From the NCBI RefSeq assembly GCF_030848475.1, contig NZ_JAVDDS010000002.1:89846-153845 (forward strand): a stretch of 64,000 bases of DNA. Direction: 5' to 3'. Numbering within the stretch: the stretch's first letter is position 1; every line of letters starts with the position of its first letter. The translations under genes and the position numbers were made by a program. This document shows positions 1-11,300 of the stretch, one piece after another. Below the pieces are notes generated by a model, which had not been told where the DNA came from, searched no databases, and saw only the letters and a program-made list of their open reading frames with translations. This stretch comes from Herbivorax alkaliphila (lineage in GTDB: Bacteria > Bacillota > Clostridia > Acetivibrionales > Acetivibrionaceae).

Positions 1-2
1 GT

Positions 3-3000
3 AGAAGCAGTGAAGTGGCAGCTATTCCCGGAGACGATGATCCATATCCTCCTGTAGCAGATGCAGGGGAAGATAGAATTACAACTGTTGGAGCAGAGGT
101 GCTTTTTGATGGAAGGGCTTCAAGTGACAATGATCGTATAGAGAGTTATCACTGGGATTTTGGAGATGGTAACACAGGTGTAGGAGCTACGCCTTTACAT
201 ACTTACAGTGAAGAGGGAACATATGAAGTAACATTAACTGTATTTGATCCTTCAGGCAATAGTGATAAAGATACAATAAAGGTAACTGTACGTCAGGAGC
301 ATGAGGTAGGTGTACTGGAAGTAAGAGTTATTGATGATGCTACCGGAGAGCCTATAAGTGGAGCAAGTGTTTATGTGGACTTTCCTGATGACCAGCCATC
401 CCAGTTTATTACTGACAGCCAGGGTAGAGCCAATGTAGTTGGGAATTCGGGGAACTATAATATTGCTGCATATATGGAAGGGTATCTTCCAAGAGACACT
501 AACCTGCAGATTAATCAACATCAAAATTCCCCTGTAACGATAGGAATTACAAAGGGTGAATTGGTTGTAGGAGATTTAAATGTTCGTCGTATGGAATTAG
601 ATGAAATAGTAAATGCAGGAATAGATATAAATGCACCTGAAAATCAGTATGTATATGAATTTGAGGTGGAACTGGAATTTGAGAGAAGAGAGTTGCCTAA
701 ATTAAATATTACTGCAAATGGTCATGGCGGAATTTTAAGAGTTGGCTTTGCAGGTGGTAGTGGTGGATTTTTTAGGCTTCCAGGTGGAGGTAGAGTATAT
801 CCAAAGGTTATACCTAATTCAAAGCCTGAAATTCCTCCAACAATTGCATATTTGGTAATCCCAGGCGAGATTAGTTGGTTAAAGGAATTTTTTGAAGTTA
901 GCTTAACAATGACAAATATGGCGGATCCTCAGTTTGTAATAGAAGATGCTAGTGTAAAATTAGATTTGCCAGAAGGGTTGTCTTTAGCTCCAACCAGAGA
1001 TAGACAGAGTCTTAAAGTAGATATGGGATCGATTGAAGGAGGAGAGACAAAGGATGCCCAATGGATTATTCGTGGAGATCAAAAGGGAAGTTATAATCTT
1101 GAAGCTGATTTTACTGGAACACTAATGCCTTTTAACCATCCAGTGAATACAATATTTAAAACCGAAGAACCTTTTGAAGTGCTTGCAGAGGATGCCCTTC
1201 ACTTAAGTGTAACACCCCAGGGCAGGGCTTATATTGGAGAAAAATATAATGTTACATTCCAACTAACTAATACTTCAAATTTCCCTGTATATAACCTGAA
1301 CTTTGAAGTTGACGGTGAGCCAGTGGATACACCTAATTTTCATAGAATAACAGGGGAAGAGACTGATTCGCAACATATTGGACCTGGGGATATAATTGAA
1401 GTTTCAACTCTTATGCCGGGAGAAAGCATATGGTTTGAATATGAAACTGTAATCAATTTTGAAGGTGATCCATCAAAGCATTATTATGTGTTGACTAATA
1501 CCTCTATTGATGGAAGAGGAATGCAAATACCTACTACAGTTAATCCTCCTTCAGATGGTTCGGATGACCCAGAAGAAGACAGAGAGGGGGATGTTTCAGG
1601 TATAGTTTGGGACAAAGATGAAGATGTGCCTGTAAGTGGTGCGAGTGTATTAATTGGTTCTAATACTACCGTTACTGATGTAGATGGGAGATTTAGCTTT
1701 GAAGGTATTAACTTAAATAATAATGAATTAACGGTAAATGCAGAGAGTTTTCATGAAAAGGTTAAAGAAGTTGAGTTAAGAGATGGAGCTTACATAAGAA
1801 TAGAATTAAGTCAATTTCCAGAAATAAGAGAGATTAGTTCTGCCTACTCTAACAGCAATGACAGAAGGGCCTCAATGGTTCCTTTGAATCTTCTATCAGG
1901 GCCAATTAAGTTTGAAATAAATACTGATTTAAAAGGTGATGGATATGTTACTGATTACTTATATAGAGTAGTTGATAAATATGGAAACATAAAAACAGAA
2001 AGATCAACTGCAGCTACTGGAGATTCAATAACAATTTCTAATATAAGAAGCATGATGACTTCAGGAGACAAACTGCATTTTGCTGTTAAAACAATGGGAA
2101 CTTATGGAGAGTACACAACTGATTATGTTGACACTAAATTGACAACCGTTTGTGAATTAAATATTCTAAATGGAATCGAGTGGGATGATGATTTAGAAGG
2201 AAGCAGGCAAAATGGAGTAAATTTAAATTTAGGTGGCATTAGTGGATTATATAAATTTTTAACTGGCGGCAAAGATTTGGATTTGAGTTTTCCTAGCGAT
2301 AGTGAAATATGGGAACCAATTAGTTTAAAGCCACCTCAAATAAAGACTGATTTTTCTGTAAATTATGACTTTTATAATGCAAGTGCAACATTTAAAAATA
2401 AAAATAGTTTAAATGTTGGTTTATCAGGACAATTTTTAGATTTTGAATTTCCCAAACTTGGTGGAAGTGGTAAGGGTTCTATGGGAATAACACCAGAGTC
2501 AAAAGGTGAATTGTCTATAGATACTATATACAATAGTATACACTCAAGGTGGGAAATAAAATCAATAAGTTATACATCTGAAAGTGGTGTAACTGTAGAT
2601 ATTTCATTTAAGTACACAGTACCGGCGGATTTGAAATTTGGTGGATTATTACTTTCAGCATATGCAGAGGTAAAAGTTCAGGGACAGTACGTTACAAGTA
2701 TGAGTAACCCTGATATTTCAAATTTAGACATTTCGACGTTAGAAAGCTTAAGTGATTTAATACCCGAAATACAAACTACGTTATCAATAGCATTAAGGTT
2801 AGCTGTTGGGGCTCAGACAGGATATGGATTAGCTTCTGGGGAGATTTTTGGAAAAGGAGAATTAAGTAGTGTTATTCCTTCATGGAGAACGGAACTTACT
2901 TTATCATATGGAGGCAAATATGGTTACCTTTGGTTTTTCTCAAATTCAACAACATGGGGTACAAAAACCTGGGTGTTGAATGAAGGAAGTGATGAATCAG

Positions 3001-5708
3001 GACAAGCTGGGACAATGAGTAGTTTTGACTTTTCAGCACTTTCTATAGAAGATGAAGAGCTTACTTTTAACAGCAGACCACGTGATTATTTAGAGCATCA
3101 ACAGTGGATAGGAGAAGAGCTTATTGTTGAAGCTGCATATCCTGATTCAAATGCTCAAATATCTCCTGTAGATGAGAGCATAGGCGATTTGATAATGATA
3201 TTTACAGGTGATGACAGTGAAAGAACTGATAACAACAGAACAGCTGTTTATTCTTCAATATACAGTGACAAAAAGTGGTCTGAGCCGATACAAATTGATA
3301 ATGACGGAACAGGAGATGCATTGCCATATTTAGCTGTAGATGGAGAAGATATATATGCTACATGGCTTGATATGTCAGAGGAAATTGGAGAAATGTCAGA
3401 TGATATAACTGAGAACTATATTACAGAAAATATCTTAGGTAAAATGGGGGTTACAGCAGCTAAGTACAATAAAGATAGTAAGGATTGGGAAAACATTTAC
3501 TCTGAAAGGATAGATGGTGTAAACAAACACCCACAAATTGCAACAAAGAATGGCGAAACAATGGTGACATGGGTCAATAATAAAAGTAAGCTTTCAATAG
3601 GAAACACCTTAAATCCTGATAATGTATACTATGCATATAATGATGGAGATGGATGGACAGAGGCTGATATTTTTGTTAAAGATGCAGGTAATGTCTATCA
3701 AAGTGATTTGCTTATGCATAAAGATAGAGCATATTATGTATTTGTTACAAATGCTTATTCAGAGGATGAAACATATAAACTTTATCTTACTACCTTTGAT
3801 GGTTCAAGCTGGTCTGATCCAGTAGGGATTATTGATAACAGCTTAGAAGATTCTCATCCTGTAATAACATTAGAGAATAATGAACCAGTGGTATTTTGGC
3901 AAAATGGAGAATCAATATACAAATCATCCCTTGAAAAACCAGATGATGCACAGGAAATAATTGATTCAAGACAGTCAAGTGGTATTTTAGAACTTAGTGT
4001 AACAGACACAGATGATGGATCTGCATTATCATGGACAAATGCAATGGATGGAGAGTACAGGCTTTATGTGAGTACTTATGATGAAGGGAGCTCAACATGG
4101 ACACAGGGAATTGAAATTGAGTTTGATTCTATGGAAGTACCAAAGGGTGTTACTTTAGCTGAATTTGAAGATTCAGTGATGGCTGTTTACAATATAATTC
4201 CATATAAGTTTGACGAAGAAAATGAAATGTATTATCAGGAATTTTCTTCACTGACTTCTACATTGTATAGACGCAAAACTGATTTGGCTATTTTAGAAGA
4301 TGGAATATACTTTAAAGAAGATATACCTCTTCCAGGTGAAGATGCAAAAGCAACAGTTGAGGTTGTGAATTTAGGAGATGTAACGGTAGACAGCTTTACA
4401 GTTTCTTTATATGATGATGAGCAGTTGATAGGTGCTAAAGATATTGAGAATGCTGCTTTAAGTCATGGAGAGTCTAAGAGTATAGATTTGGATTTAACTG
4501 TATCAGAAGATAGTAATGGATTGAATCTAAAAGCAGTACTTGAATTAGAAAAGGACAGCAACCTTTCAAATAACACTGCAAAATTAAATGTTTCATATAC
4601 CGATGCAGAAATAACTGGAGTTTACAATGAGCTTTATACAAATAATACAGGTGTTATATATGTTGATGTAAAGAATTCAGGTTACAGCAATATTAGAGAT
4701 GCTAAAGTATATTTATCAACAGAAAGTGAATTTGATAATATTTTTGATTCCATAACAATTGATCAGTTAAAGCCTCAACAAGAGAAAAGAGTTAAATTTG
4801 ATTTAGAATTAGAACAAGAGTTAGATATGAAATTTATATATGCTAAAGTGGAAGTGGAACAAGATGAATTTAATTATTTAAACAATGTTGATTTTACTGT
4901 TTTAAGAAGCGTTAATGTTACAGAACAGCCAGAGGAACCAGAGCAGCCAGATGAATCAGAAGAGCCAGGGGACTCAACACCCCCATCAGGTTCAACACCT
5001 TCAGGTCCGGCACCACCGGCTCCAGCACCAGATCAGGATGATGATGATGACGACGAAGATACTTCTGATGAAGATGTAGTTCCAGATGAATCAGAAAGTA
5101 AAGAAGATAAAAAAGACATTAAAGAGCCAGAACCTGATATGCCATCTGCTGGAGATATAAGGTATATCAGAGGATATGAAGACAATACATTCAGACCCGA
5201 AAATGGCATTACCCGTGCTGAAATGTCTGTGATACTTGCAAATTTAGATGAAGCATCAAAAGATTACTTAGAAGAAGTACAGTTTGAAGATGTTTCTAAT
5301 GAGCATTGGGCATCCTGGGCAATATCTTATGCGACAGATAAGGGATATTTTAAAGGATATGAAGATAATACATTTAGACCAGACAGGCACATTACAAGGG
5401 CAGAACTGTCAGTGGTTTTATGTAACTATATGGGGATTGAAACTTATGTACATGAAAGTTATAGTTTTGAGGACATAACAGGACACTGGGCAGAAGACTT
5501 TATAAATAGACTTGTAAGTAGAGGACACATTAAAGGATACCCTGATGATACCTTCAGACCTGACAATAATGTTAAACGCTCAGAATGTGTAAGTCTGATA
5601 AATAGAATATTAGGTATTGAACCTGTTTTAGATGAAGAACCTTACTTTAGTGATGTAGATAAAGATTACTGGGCATTTGGAGACATAATGTCAGCTATAG
5701 TTAGGTAG
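3..5708 (+). CDS. SLH-anchored giant multidomain surface protein (5' end outside window)
   Basis: The frame is open from base 3 and the paralogue downstream has matching residues before this point, so the true start lies outside the window and the GTG at 15 is not a start. In order: the end of a fibronectin III domain, a PKD domain (about residues 12-92, WDFGDG motif), a carboxypeptidase-regulatory-like beta domain (about 97-180), a long unknown beta-rich region, a second regulatory-like domain (about 525-600), a propeller-like stretch of repeated short strands (about 1000-1400), two CARDB-like domains (about 1430-1630), a Pro/Asp/Glu linker, and three SLH repeats from about residue 1712 (RGYEDNTFRP, KGYEDNTFRP, KGYPDDTFRP, each followed by an ITRAE-like motif). 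SLH repeats hold proteins to pyruvylated secondary cell-wall polymer, so this is a cell-surface protein. Its ligand is unknown. A strong terminator follows, so it ends its transcript. The domain assignments between 180 and 1430 are uncertain. Confidence 0.9.
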   Translation, partial: RSSEVAAIPGDDDPYPPVADAGEDRITTVGAEVLFDGRASSDNDRIESYHWDFGDGNTGVGATPLHTYSEEGTYEVTLTVFDPSGNSDKDTIKVTVRQEHEVGVLEVRVIDDATGEPISGASVYVDFPDDQPSQFITDSQGRANVVGNSGNYNIAAYMEGYLPRDTNLQINQHQNSPVTIGITKGELVVGDLNVRRMELDEIVNAGIDINAPENQYVYEFEVELEFERRELPKLNITANGHGGILRVGFAGGSGGFFRLPGGGRVYPKVIPNSKPEIPPTIAYLVIPGEISWLKEFFEVSLTMTNMADPQFVIEDASVKLDLPEGLSLAPTRDRQSLKVDMGSIEGGETKDAQWIIRGDQKGSYNLEADFTGTLMPFNHPVNTIFKTEEPFEVLAEDALHLSVTPQGRAYIGEKYNVTFQLTNTSNFPVYNLNFEVDGEPVDTPNFHRITGEETDSQHIGPGDIIEVSTLMPGESIWFEYETVINFEGDPSKHYYVLTNTSIDGRGMQIPTTVNPPSDGSDDPEEDREGDVSGIVWDKDEDVPVSGASVLIGSNTTVTDVDGRFSFEGINLNNNELTVNAESFHEKVKEVELRDGAYIRIELSQFPEIREISSAYSNSNDRRASMVPLNLLSGPIKFEINTDLKGDGYVTDYLYRVVDKYGNIKTERSTAATGDSITISNIRSMMTSGDKLHFAVKTMGTYGEYTTDYVDTKLTTVCELNILNGIEWDDDLEGSRQNGVNLNLGGISGLYKFLTGGKDLDLSFPSDSEIWEPISLKPPQIKTDFSVNYDFYNASATFKNKNSLNVGLSGQFLDFEFPKLGGSGKGSMGITPESKGELSIDTIYNSIHSRWEIKSISYTSESGVTVDISFKYTVPADLKFGGLLLSAYAEVKVQGQYVTSMSNPDISNLDISTLESLSDLIPEIQTTLSIALRLAVGAQTGYGLASGEIFGKGELSSVIPSWRTELTLSYGGKYGYLWFFSNSTTWGTKTWVLNEGSDESGQAGTMSSFDFSALSIEDEELTFNSRPRDYLEHQQWIGEELIVEAAYPDSNAQISPVDESIGDLIMIFTGDDSERTDNNRTAVYSSIYSDKKWSEPIQIDNDGTGDALPYLAVDGEDIYATWLDMSEEIGEMSDDITENYITENILGKMGVTAAKYNKDSKDWENIYSERIDGVNKHPQIATKNGETMVTWVNNKSKLSIGNTLNPDNVYYAYNDGDGWTEADIFVKDAGNVYQSDLLMHKDRAYYVFVTNAYSEDETYKLYLTTFDGSSWSDPVGIIDNSLEDSHPVITLENNEPVVFWQNGESIYKSSLEKPDDAQEIIDSRQSSGILELSVTDTDDGSALSWTNAMDGEYRLYVSTYDEGSSTWTQGIEIEFDSMEVPKGVTLAEFEDSVMAVYNIIPYKFDEENEMYYQEFSSLTSTLYRRKTDLAILEDGIYFKEDIPLPGEDAKATVEVVNLGDVTVDSFTVSLYDDEQLIGAKDIENAALSHGESKSIDLDLTVSEDSNGLNLKAVLELEKDSNLSNNTAKLNVSYTDAEITGVYNELYTNNTGVIYVDVKNSGYSNIRDAKVYLSTESEFDNIFDSITIDQLKPQQEKRVKFDLELEQELDMKFIYAKVEVEQDEFNYLNNVDFTVLRSVNVTEQPEEPEQPDESEEPGDSTPPSGSTPSGPAPPAPAPDQDDDDDDEDTSDEDVVPDESESKEDKKDIKEPEPDMPSAGDIRYIRGYEDNTFRPENGITRAEMSVILANLDEASKDYLEEVQFEDVSNEHWASWAISYATDKGYFKGYEDNTFRPDRHITRAELSVVLCNYMGIETYVHESYSFEDITGHWAEDFINRLVSRGHIKGYPDDTFRPDNNVKRSECVSLINRILGIEPVLDEEPYFSDVDKDYWAFGDIMSAIVR

Positions 5709-5750
5709 AAGAATTTTCAGATTTTAGCAATGATTATTAACATGTTAATA

Positions 5751-5787
5751 AAAAACTCGCTTAAAATAAACTTAAGCGAGTTTTTTT
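5751..5787 (+). terminator. Rho-independent terminator after the SLH gene
   Basis: A 14-bp stem (5751-5764 with 5772-5785) and a 7-base loop lead into a run of T residues at 5781-5787, 43 bases after the stop codon. The stem also starts with A residues, so it could work in both directions. The following 214 bases to 6001 are very AT-rich and hold no gene. Confidence 0.9.
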
Positions 5788-6397
5788 GCATTTTTAAGTT
5801 CCTTTTTCTAAAAAAACAGATTGATTTTTCTAAAAAATATGTATATAATGGTACTAATGTTAATTTCAATAACGCACACAAAACAATAAATTCTACATAG
5901 TTTTTATCTAAACTAATATCGTTTCAATACACTAAAATGTTTAATGCATTTTTTAAATGTTTTGCATATCAATTCAGTTAAATTCATAGTTAAGTTTTAT
6001 TTTGTTTGTTTTTCTAATGGTGCAGTCAGTCCTGGCAGTAAGTTTTTTTGGTCAAAACATGGAAGTCTACGCAAATGAAGCAGAAGAAAGTGAAACAAAA
6101 CAAGTAGCAGAAAATAATGATTTGAAGGAAAATATCAGTGAAGAATTTACAAAAGATAAGCAAGAAAAACATAATGATATTGAAGAAGATATCCAGGTTC
6201 AGATAGTCATTATAACGATGATGAACCTCCTACAATTCCACAAGATTTGACTGTAACATCAAAGTCTTTAACCACTATTGCTATAGAGTGGGATGCGTCT
6301 ACAGATAACGTAAAAGTAGAAGGTTATATTATATACAGAGATGGTATAAGAGTAGGAAGTTCAAGGACTCTTAGGTATATAGATCAAAATCTTACCA

Positions 6398-8359
6398 AAC
6401 ACTAAATATACATATACTGTAAGAGCATATGATCAGGCTAGAAACTATTCAGAACATAGTGAATCGATAAGTGCTACAACAAAGGAGGATAATGAGCCGC
6501 CTACAATACCAGAAAACTTAACTAAATCTTCAAGAACAGACAGTTCAGTATCACTGTCATGGTCACGCTCAACAGATAATGCTAGAGTGACAGGATATAA
6601 AATATACCGTAATGGAGTTCATATAGCAGATTCAGCAAATACAAGATATACTGATACTGATTTAGAACCGGGAACTTATGTTTATTCGGTTAGTGCTTAC
6701 GATGCTTCAGGCAATATATCAGATAAAAGCAGTGAAATAATATATGATAATGAACCTCCTACAGCTCCGGAAGAAATTTCTGTTGTTGAGGCTACAGCCA
6801 CTTCAGTTACACTTAATTGGTTAGAGTCGTCTGATAATATAGGTGTATTGGAATATGAAGTATATCGTGATGGCATCAAAGTAGCAGATTTAGAAGATTT
6901 AAGTTATAAGGATGAATCATTAGAGCCTATGGTTGAATATACTTATTTTGTTAAAGCAAGAGATTTATCAGGTAACTTGTCAGAAAGAAGTGAAATTGTA
7001 ACTGTTGAAACTTTTGTAGATGATGAGCCACCAACTACTCCTAAAGAACTTAGAGTAGCATCCCAAACAGGTTCTTCTATAACCCTTACTTGGAATGCAT
7101 CAGTTGACAATGTGGGGGTAGAAGGATTTGATGCTGCAGGAAACTATTCAGATAAAAGTAGTGAAATAATTGGGATTCCAATGATCCCAAGAATTACAGA
7201 AACTGACCCTGCAAATGAAGAGACTGTTGGAGGCACATCCAATAGAATGCATGTATACTTTGTGGATAGTGGAAATATCCAGGGTTCTGATGCTGTTTTT
7301 GAATATTCAGAAGATGGTTCTAAATGGACAGAATTTGAAGGCATGGTTCATGGACCATATAGGAGACAAAGAGGAGGACAAAATCTTATTAACTTTTATA
7401 GTGATTGGGATTTAGAACCATTAAGCAGTGGAGATTATATGGTTCGATACACAGTTTATGATGCTGATGGGAATACTGATGAGCATGTAGCTTCATATAC
7501 TGTTAACCGTACTTCCCCAGACATGGTTGAAAACTTAAATGTGTTATCAGAATCAACGGGAATAATCCTTACATGGGATGGGGCTACAGAAGGGTATGTA
7601 AGCCACTACAATATATACCGTTCTGTAAATGATGAAGAATCTTTTAGTTTACTAAAAAGAATAGATGACCCTTCTACAATTTCATATATTGACAACAGCA
7701 TTTTAGCAGAAACTACCTATTACTACTATGTCACAGCGGTAGACATATTTGGACAGGAAAGTACTAAATCTGAAGTTGTTGAAATTACCACAAGTGAAGA
7801 TGTTATTCCACCAATGGTCATGGGGATATCACCAGTGGATGAAACAACTTTAGGTAAAAGTGCACAGATAACAGTAAGAGCAGAGGATAATATAGCTGTT
7901 TCCAGCATGACACTTCAATATTTTGATAATTCTAAAGACAACTGGGTAGACATTGAGACAATTAAAACATCAAGGGTAGCAAACTTTGTGTGGGAAGATA
8001 TTCCAGTTAGTGATGAAATAAAGGTAAGAGCAATTGCAAAGGACAGTTCAGGAAACATAAGTGACGGAACACCTGTACGCACATACTATATTAAAGATGA
8101 AGAGCCTGAAAAAGTAACAGGTTTAAATGCATCACCTTATGCTACAAATATTCTTTTAAGATGGAATGATGTATCTGATGATGATTTTGCATATTTTCTA
8201 GTAGAGAAAAAGAATTCAGTGGGCGGTTCCTATGAAAGAGTTGGTACTGTAAATGATACATTAGGAATGAATGTTACTGATTTAGAGACGGAAACAACTT
8301 ATTACTTTAGAGTAGCTGCTTATGATATTTATGGAAACAAGGGAGAGTACTCGGATTAA
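6398..8359 (+). pseudogene. Middle piece of the decayed surface protein: fibronectin III array
   Basis: This frame carries a run of fibronectin III domains, recognisable by a repeated sequence of EPP-TAP at the start, a tryptophan in strand B, a YxxYR-like strand and the ending DxxGNxS. An Ig-like big domain with the pattern DNIAVSSMTLQY is interspersed. An initiation codon at 6587 lies inside a fibronectin domain and has no ribosome binding site, so this piece is unlikely to be translated as an independent protein. The stop TAA at 8357 falls inside the array, where the sister domains continue with an acidic residue and VTT. Confidence 0.7.
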
Positions 8360-11300
8360 TTAGAAGTTACAACAACAGAGGATACAATTCCACCGGTTAT
8401 AAAGTCATTAGCACCTGAAGCTGGATATTATAGTGATCAAATACCACTTAGTGGAAGTGCTGTTGATAATGTAGGAGTGACTTCCTTCGTATTTCAGATA
8501 TCAGAGGATATGGAAAATTGGAGTGATATTGAAAGAATAGAACTTGACCCTGCACCTAAAACTGCAAATGTAAGTTACAACTTTGACATTTCTTCATATA
8601 ATGACGGAGTATACTATGTAAGAGCAGTTGCTTATGATAAGGCAGGTAATGTTTCCATATGTAAATCCTTTGTAGAATACAGAATTGACAATACTCCACC
8701 TATGCCTCCAACAGGTGTTAGAGTAGAAGATACAGAAGGAGAAATTACTATAGTGTGGGATGAAAGTGAAGAGACAAACATCATGTACTATAATGTATAC
8801 AGAAGTGAAGACAGAGAAGGTTCATATACTTTGGTGAGAGGGAAGCTTTCTTCACTTGGATATATAGATCGTAATGTAGAAATGGATAAGACCTATTATT
8901 ACAGAGTATCTGCCATTAATAGGGCAGGAAATGAAAGTGATAAATCAAATGCTGTGGAAGCTAAATTAGATGCTGATAATAAGCCACCTGAAATTATTAG
9001 TGTATCACCTAAAGAGGGTTCTAGTTTGCCAGTAAATCCAACAATAAGCGTGTTAGCGGCAGATAATTATAAACTGGCACAAGTAACTTTAGAGTACGAT
9101 GCTGGTGATGAGTGGGTACTAATAGGAAGTGAAGAAGTGGATGTTTACAGTGAAGTAGCATCTTTTAACTGGGACACTTATGGGCTGACTAATGGAAGAT
9201 ATGATTTAAGAGCTAAAGCTGTTGATAAGGCAGGCAATGAAAGTAAGTATTATTATATAAGCTATAATTTATATGTTGAACCGCCAATAGCACCTGAATT
9301 AACTGCTGTACCAGGTGACTGGAAAGTTAATTTGTCATGGACAACAGGAAGTGTAGATAATCTAGCAGGCTTTTATGTGTATAGAAGCACTGTATCAGGC
9401 AGCTCCTATAGAAGAATAAAAACTATAACTGATACTAGCAATACAAGTTATGAAGATGGGATGCTTACGCCAGGGCAGGCTTATTACTACGTTGTAAAAG
9501 CTGTTGATGTTTATGGTAATATAAGCAGAAGTAATGAAGTATCAGCTATTCCTGGAGATAATGATCCATATCCTCCTACAGCTGATGCAGGAGAAGATAG
9601 AATTGTAACTGTAGGTATGGAGGTAATACTTGATGGAAGAGGTTCAAGTGATAATGATCGTATTGAAGGCTATATATGGGATTTTGGCGATGGTACAAAA
9701 GGAGAGGGAGCTACACCTTCACATATCTATACCGAAGAAGGAGTCTATGAGGTAACATTAACTGTATTTGATCCAGCTGGAAACAGTGATACAGATACAA
9801 TTAATGTAAAAGTTCACTCCCTAAGTGAAGTTGGAGTAATGGAAGTAAGAGTAATTGATGATGCTACAGGAGAACCTGTAGGTGGAGCAAGTGTTTACGT
9901 AGACTTTCCAGATGATACCCCATCAAGATTTACAGCTGACAGCCAGGGAGTAGTCCATATAGTTGGAAAAACAGGAAGATACAACATTGCTGCATATAAA
10001 GAAGGATATTTACCAAAAGAGATAAATGCTCAATTAAATCAATATAAGAGTTCTCCTGTAACAATAGGAATAGAAAAAGGAGAGCTTGTTGTAGGTGAAT
10101 TAGATGTACGGCGTATGGAACTAGATGAAATAATAGAAGCGGGAATTGATGTAACTGCACCAGAAAATCAGTATGTATATGAATTTGAAGTTACATTGGA
10201 ATTTGAGAGAAGAAAACTTCCTAAGATTAATATAACTACAAATGGTGCTGGACATATTTACAATATTAGTTTTGCAGGAAGAAGTGGAGACGTTATAAGA
10301 TTTAACGGGGGCGGTAGATTATACCCTACCGTTATACCTCACAAGCGACCTGATGTACCTCCTACAATTGCATATCTAGTAATTCCAGGAGAAGTAAGCT
10401 GGCTAAAAGAGTTCTTTGAAGTTAGCCTTACAATGACAAATATGGCAGATGCTCAGTTTGTAATAGAAGATGCTAGTGCCGCACTAGACTTGCCTGAAGG
10501 TTTAACTTTAGCTCCAACTAGAGATGAGCAGTCTCTAATGATAGATATAGGTTCAATTGAAGGAGGAGAGACTAAAGAAGTACAGTGGATTATCCGTGGT
10601 GATGAAAAAGGAAGCTATGACTTAAAAGCTCACTTTAATGGAACATTAATGCCATTTAATGATCCTGTAAATGCAATATTTAAGGCAAAAGAGCCATTAG
10701 AAGTACTTGCAGGAGATGCAATGCACTTAAATGTATTAGCTCAAGATTCAGCTTATATAGGAGAAGAGTATTATGTATTCTTTCAGCTGACCAATACATC
10801 AGATTTTCCTGTATATAATCTGCATTTTGAAGTTGATGGAAAATCTTATGCTGATACGGTAGAACATTTACCTGAGCTACATGTAATATCAGAAGAGAGC
10901 ATTGAAGCAAATGAAATACACCAAGTTAGTGCAGAAGATACAATAGAGGTTCCGATACTAATGCCTGGAGACAGTATATGGCTTGACTATTCAACAATAA
11001 TTGACTTTGAAGGTGATCCATCAAGGCATTATTATGTTTTAACAAATTCATATGTAGAAAAAAGAGGGGTAGAAATACCAACTACTGTTAAAACGATACC
11101 AAGTCATATTTATAAGTACCGTTTGGTAACAAACAGAGGAACACATGTTGTAACAGAGAGAGAAGACATATCTGTAATCATGGACGAAGTTAATCATCCG
11201 GGAAATACAGTTATTACTGTACATGATAATTTAAAAGAAATAGAAACAGAAGATAAAACATTTTTGCCTGTTTACTATGGGATTACAACTACAGCAGATA

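Noticed and set aside
6398..8359. Programmed frameshifting or phase variation of the surface gene
   Set aside because: No long homopolymer or slippery site at either frame change, and a nonsense codon and domain loss add to the picture of decay.
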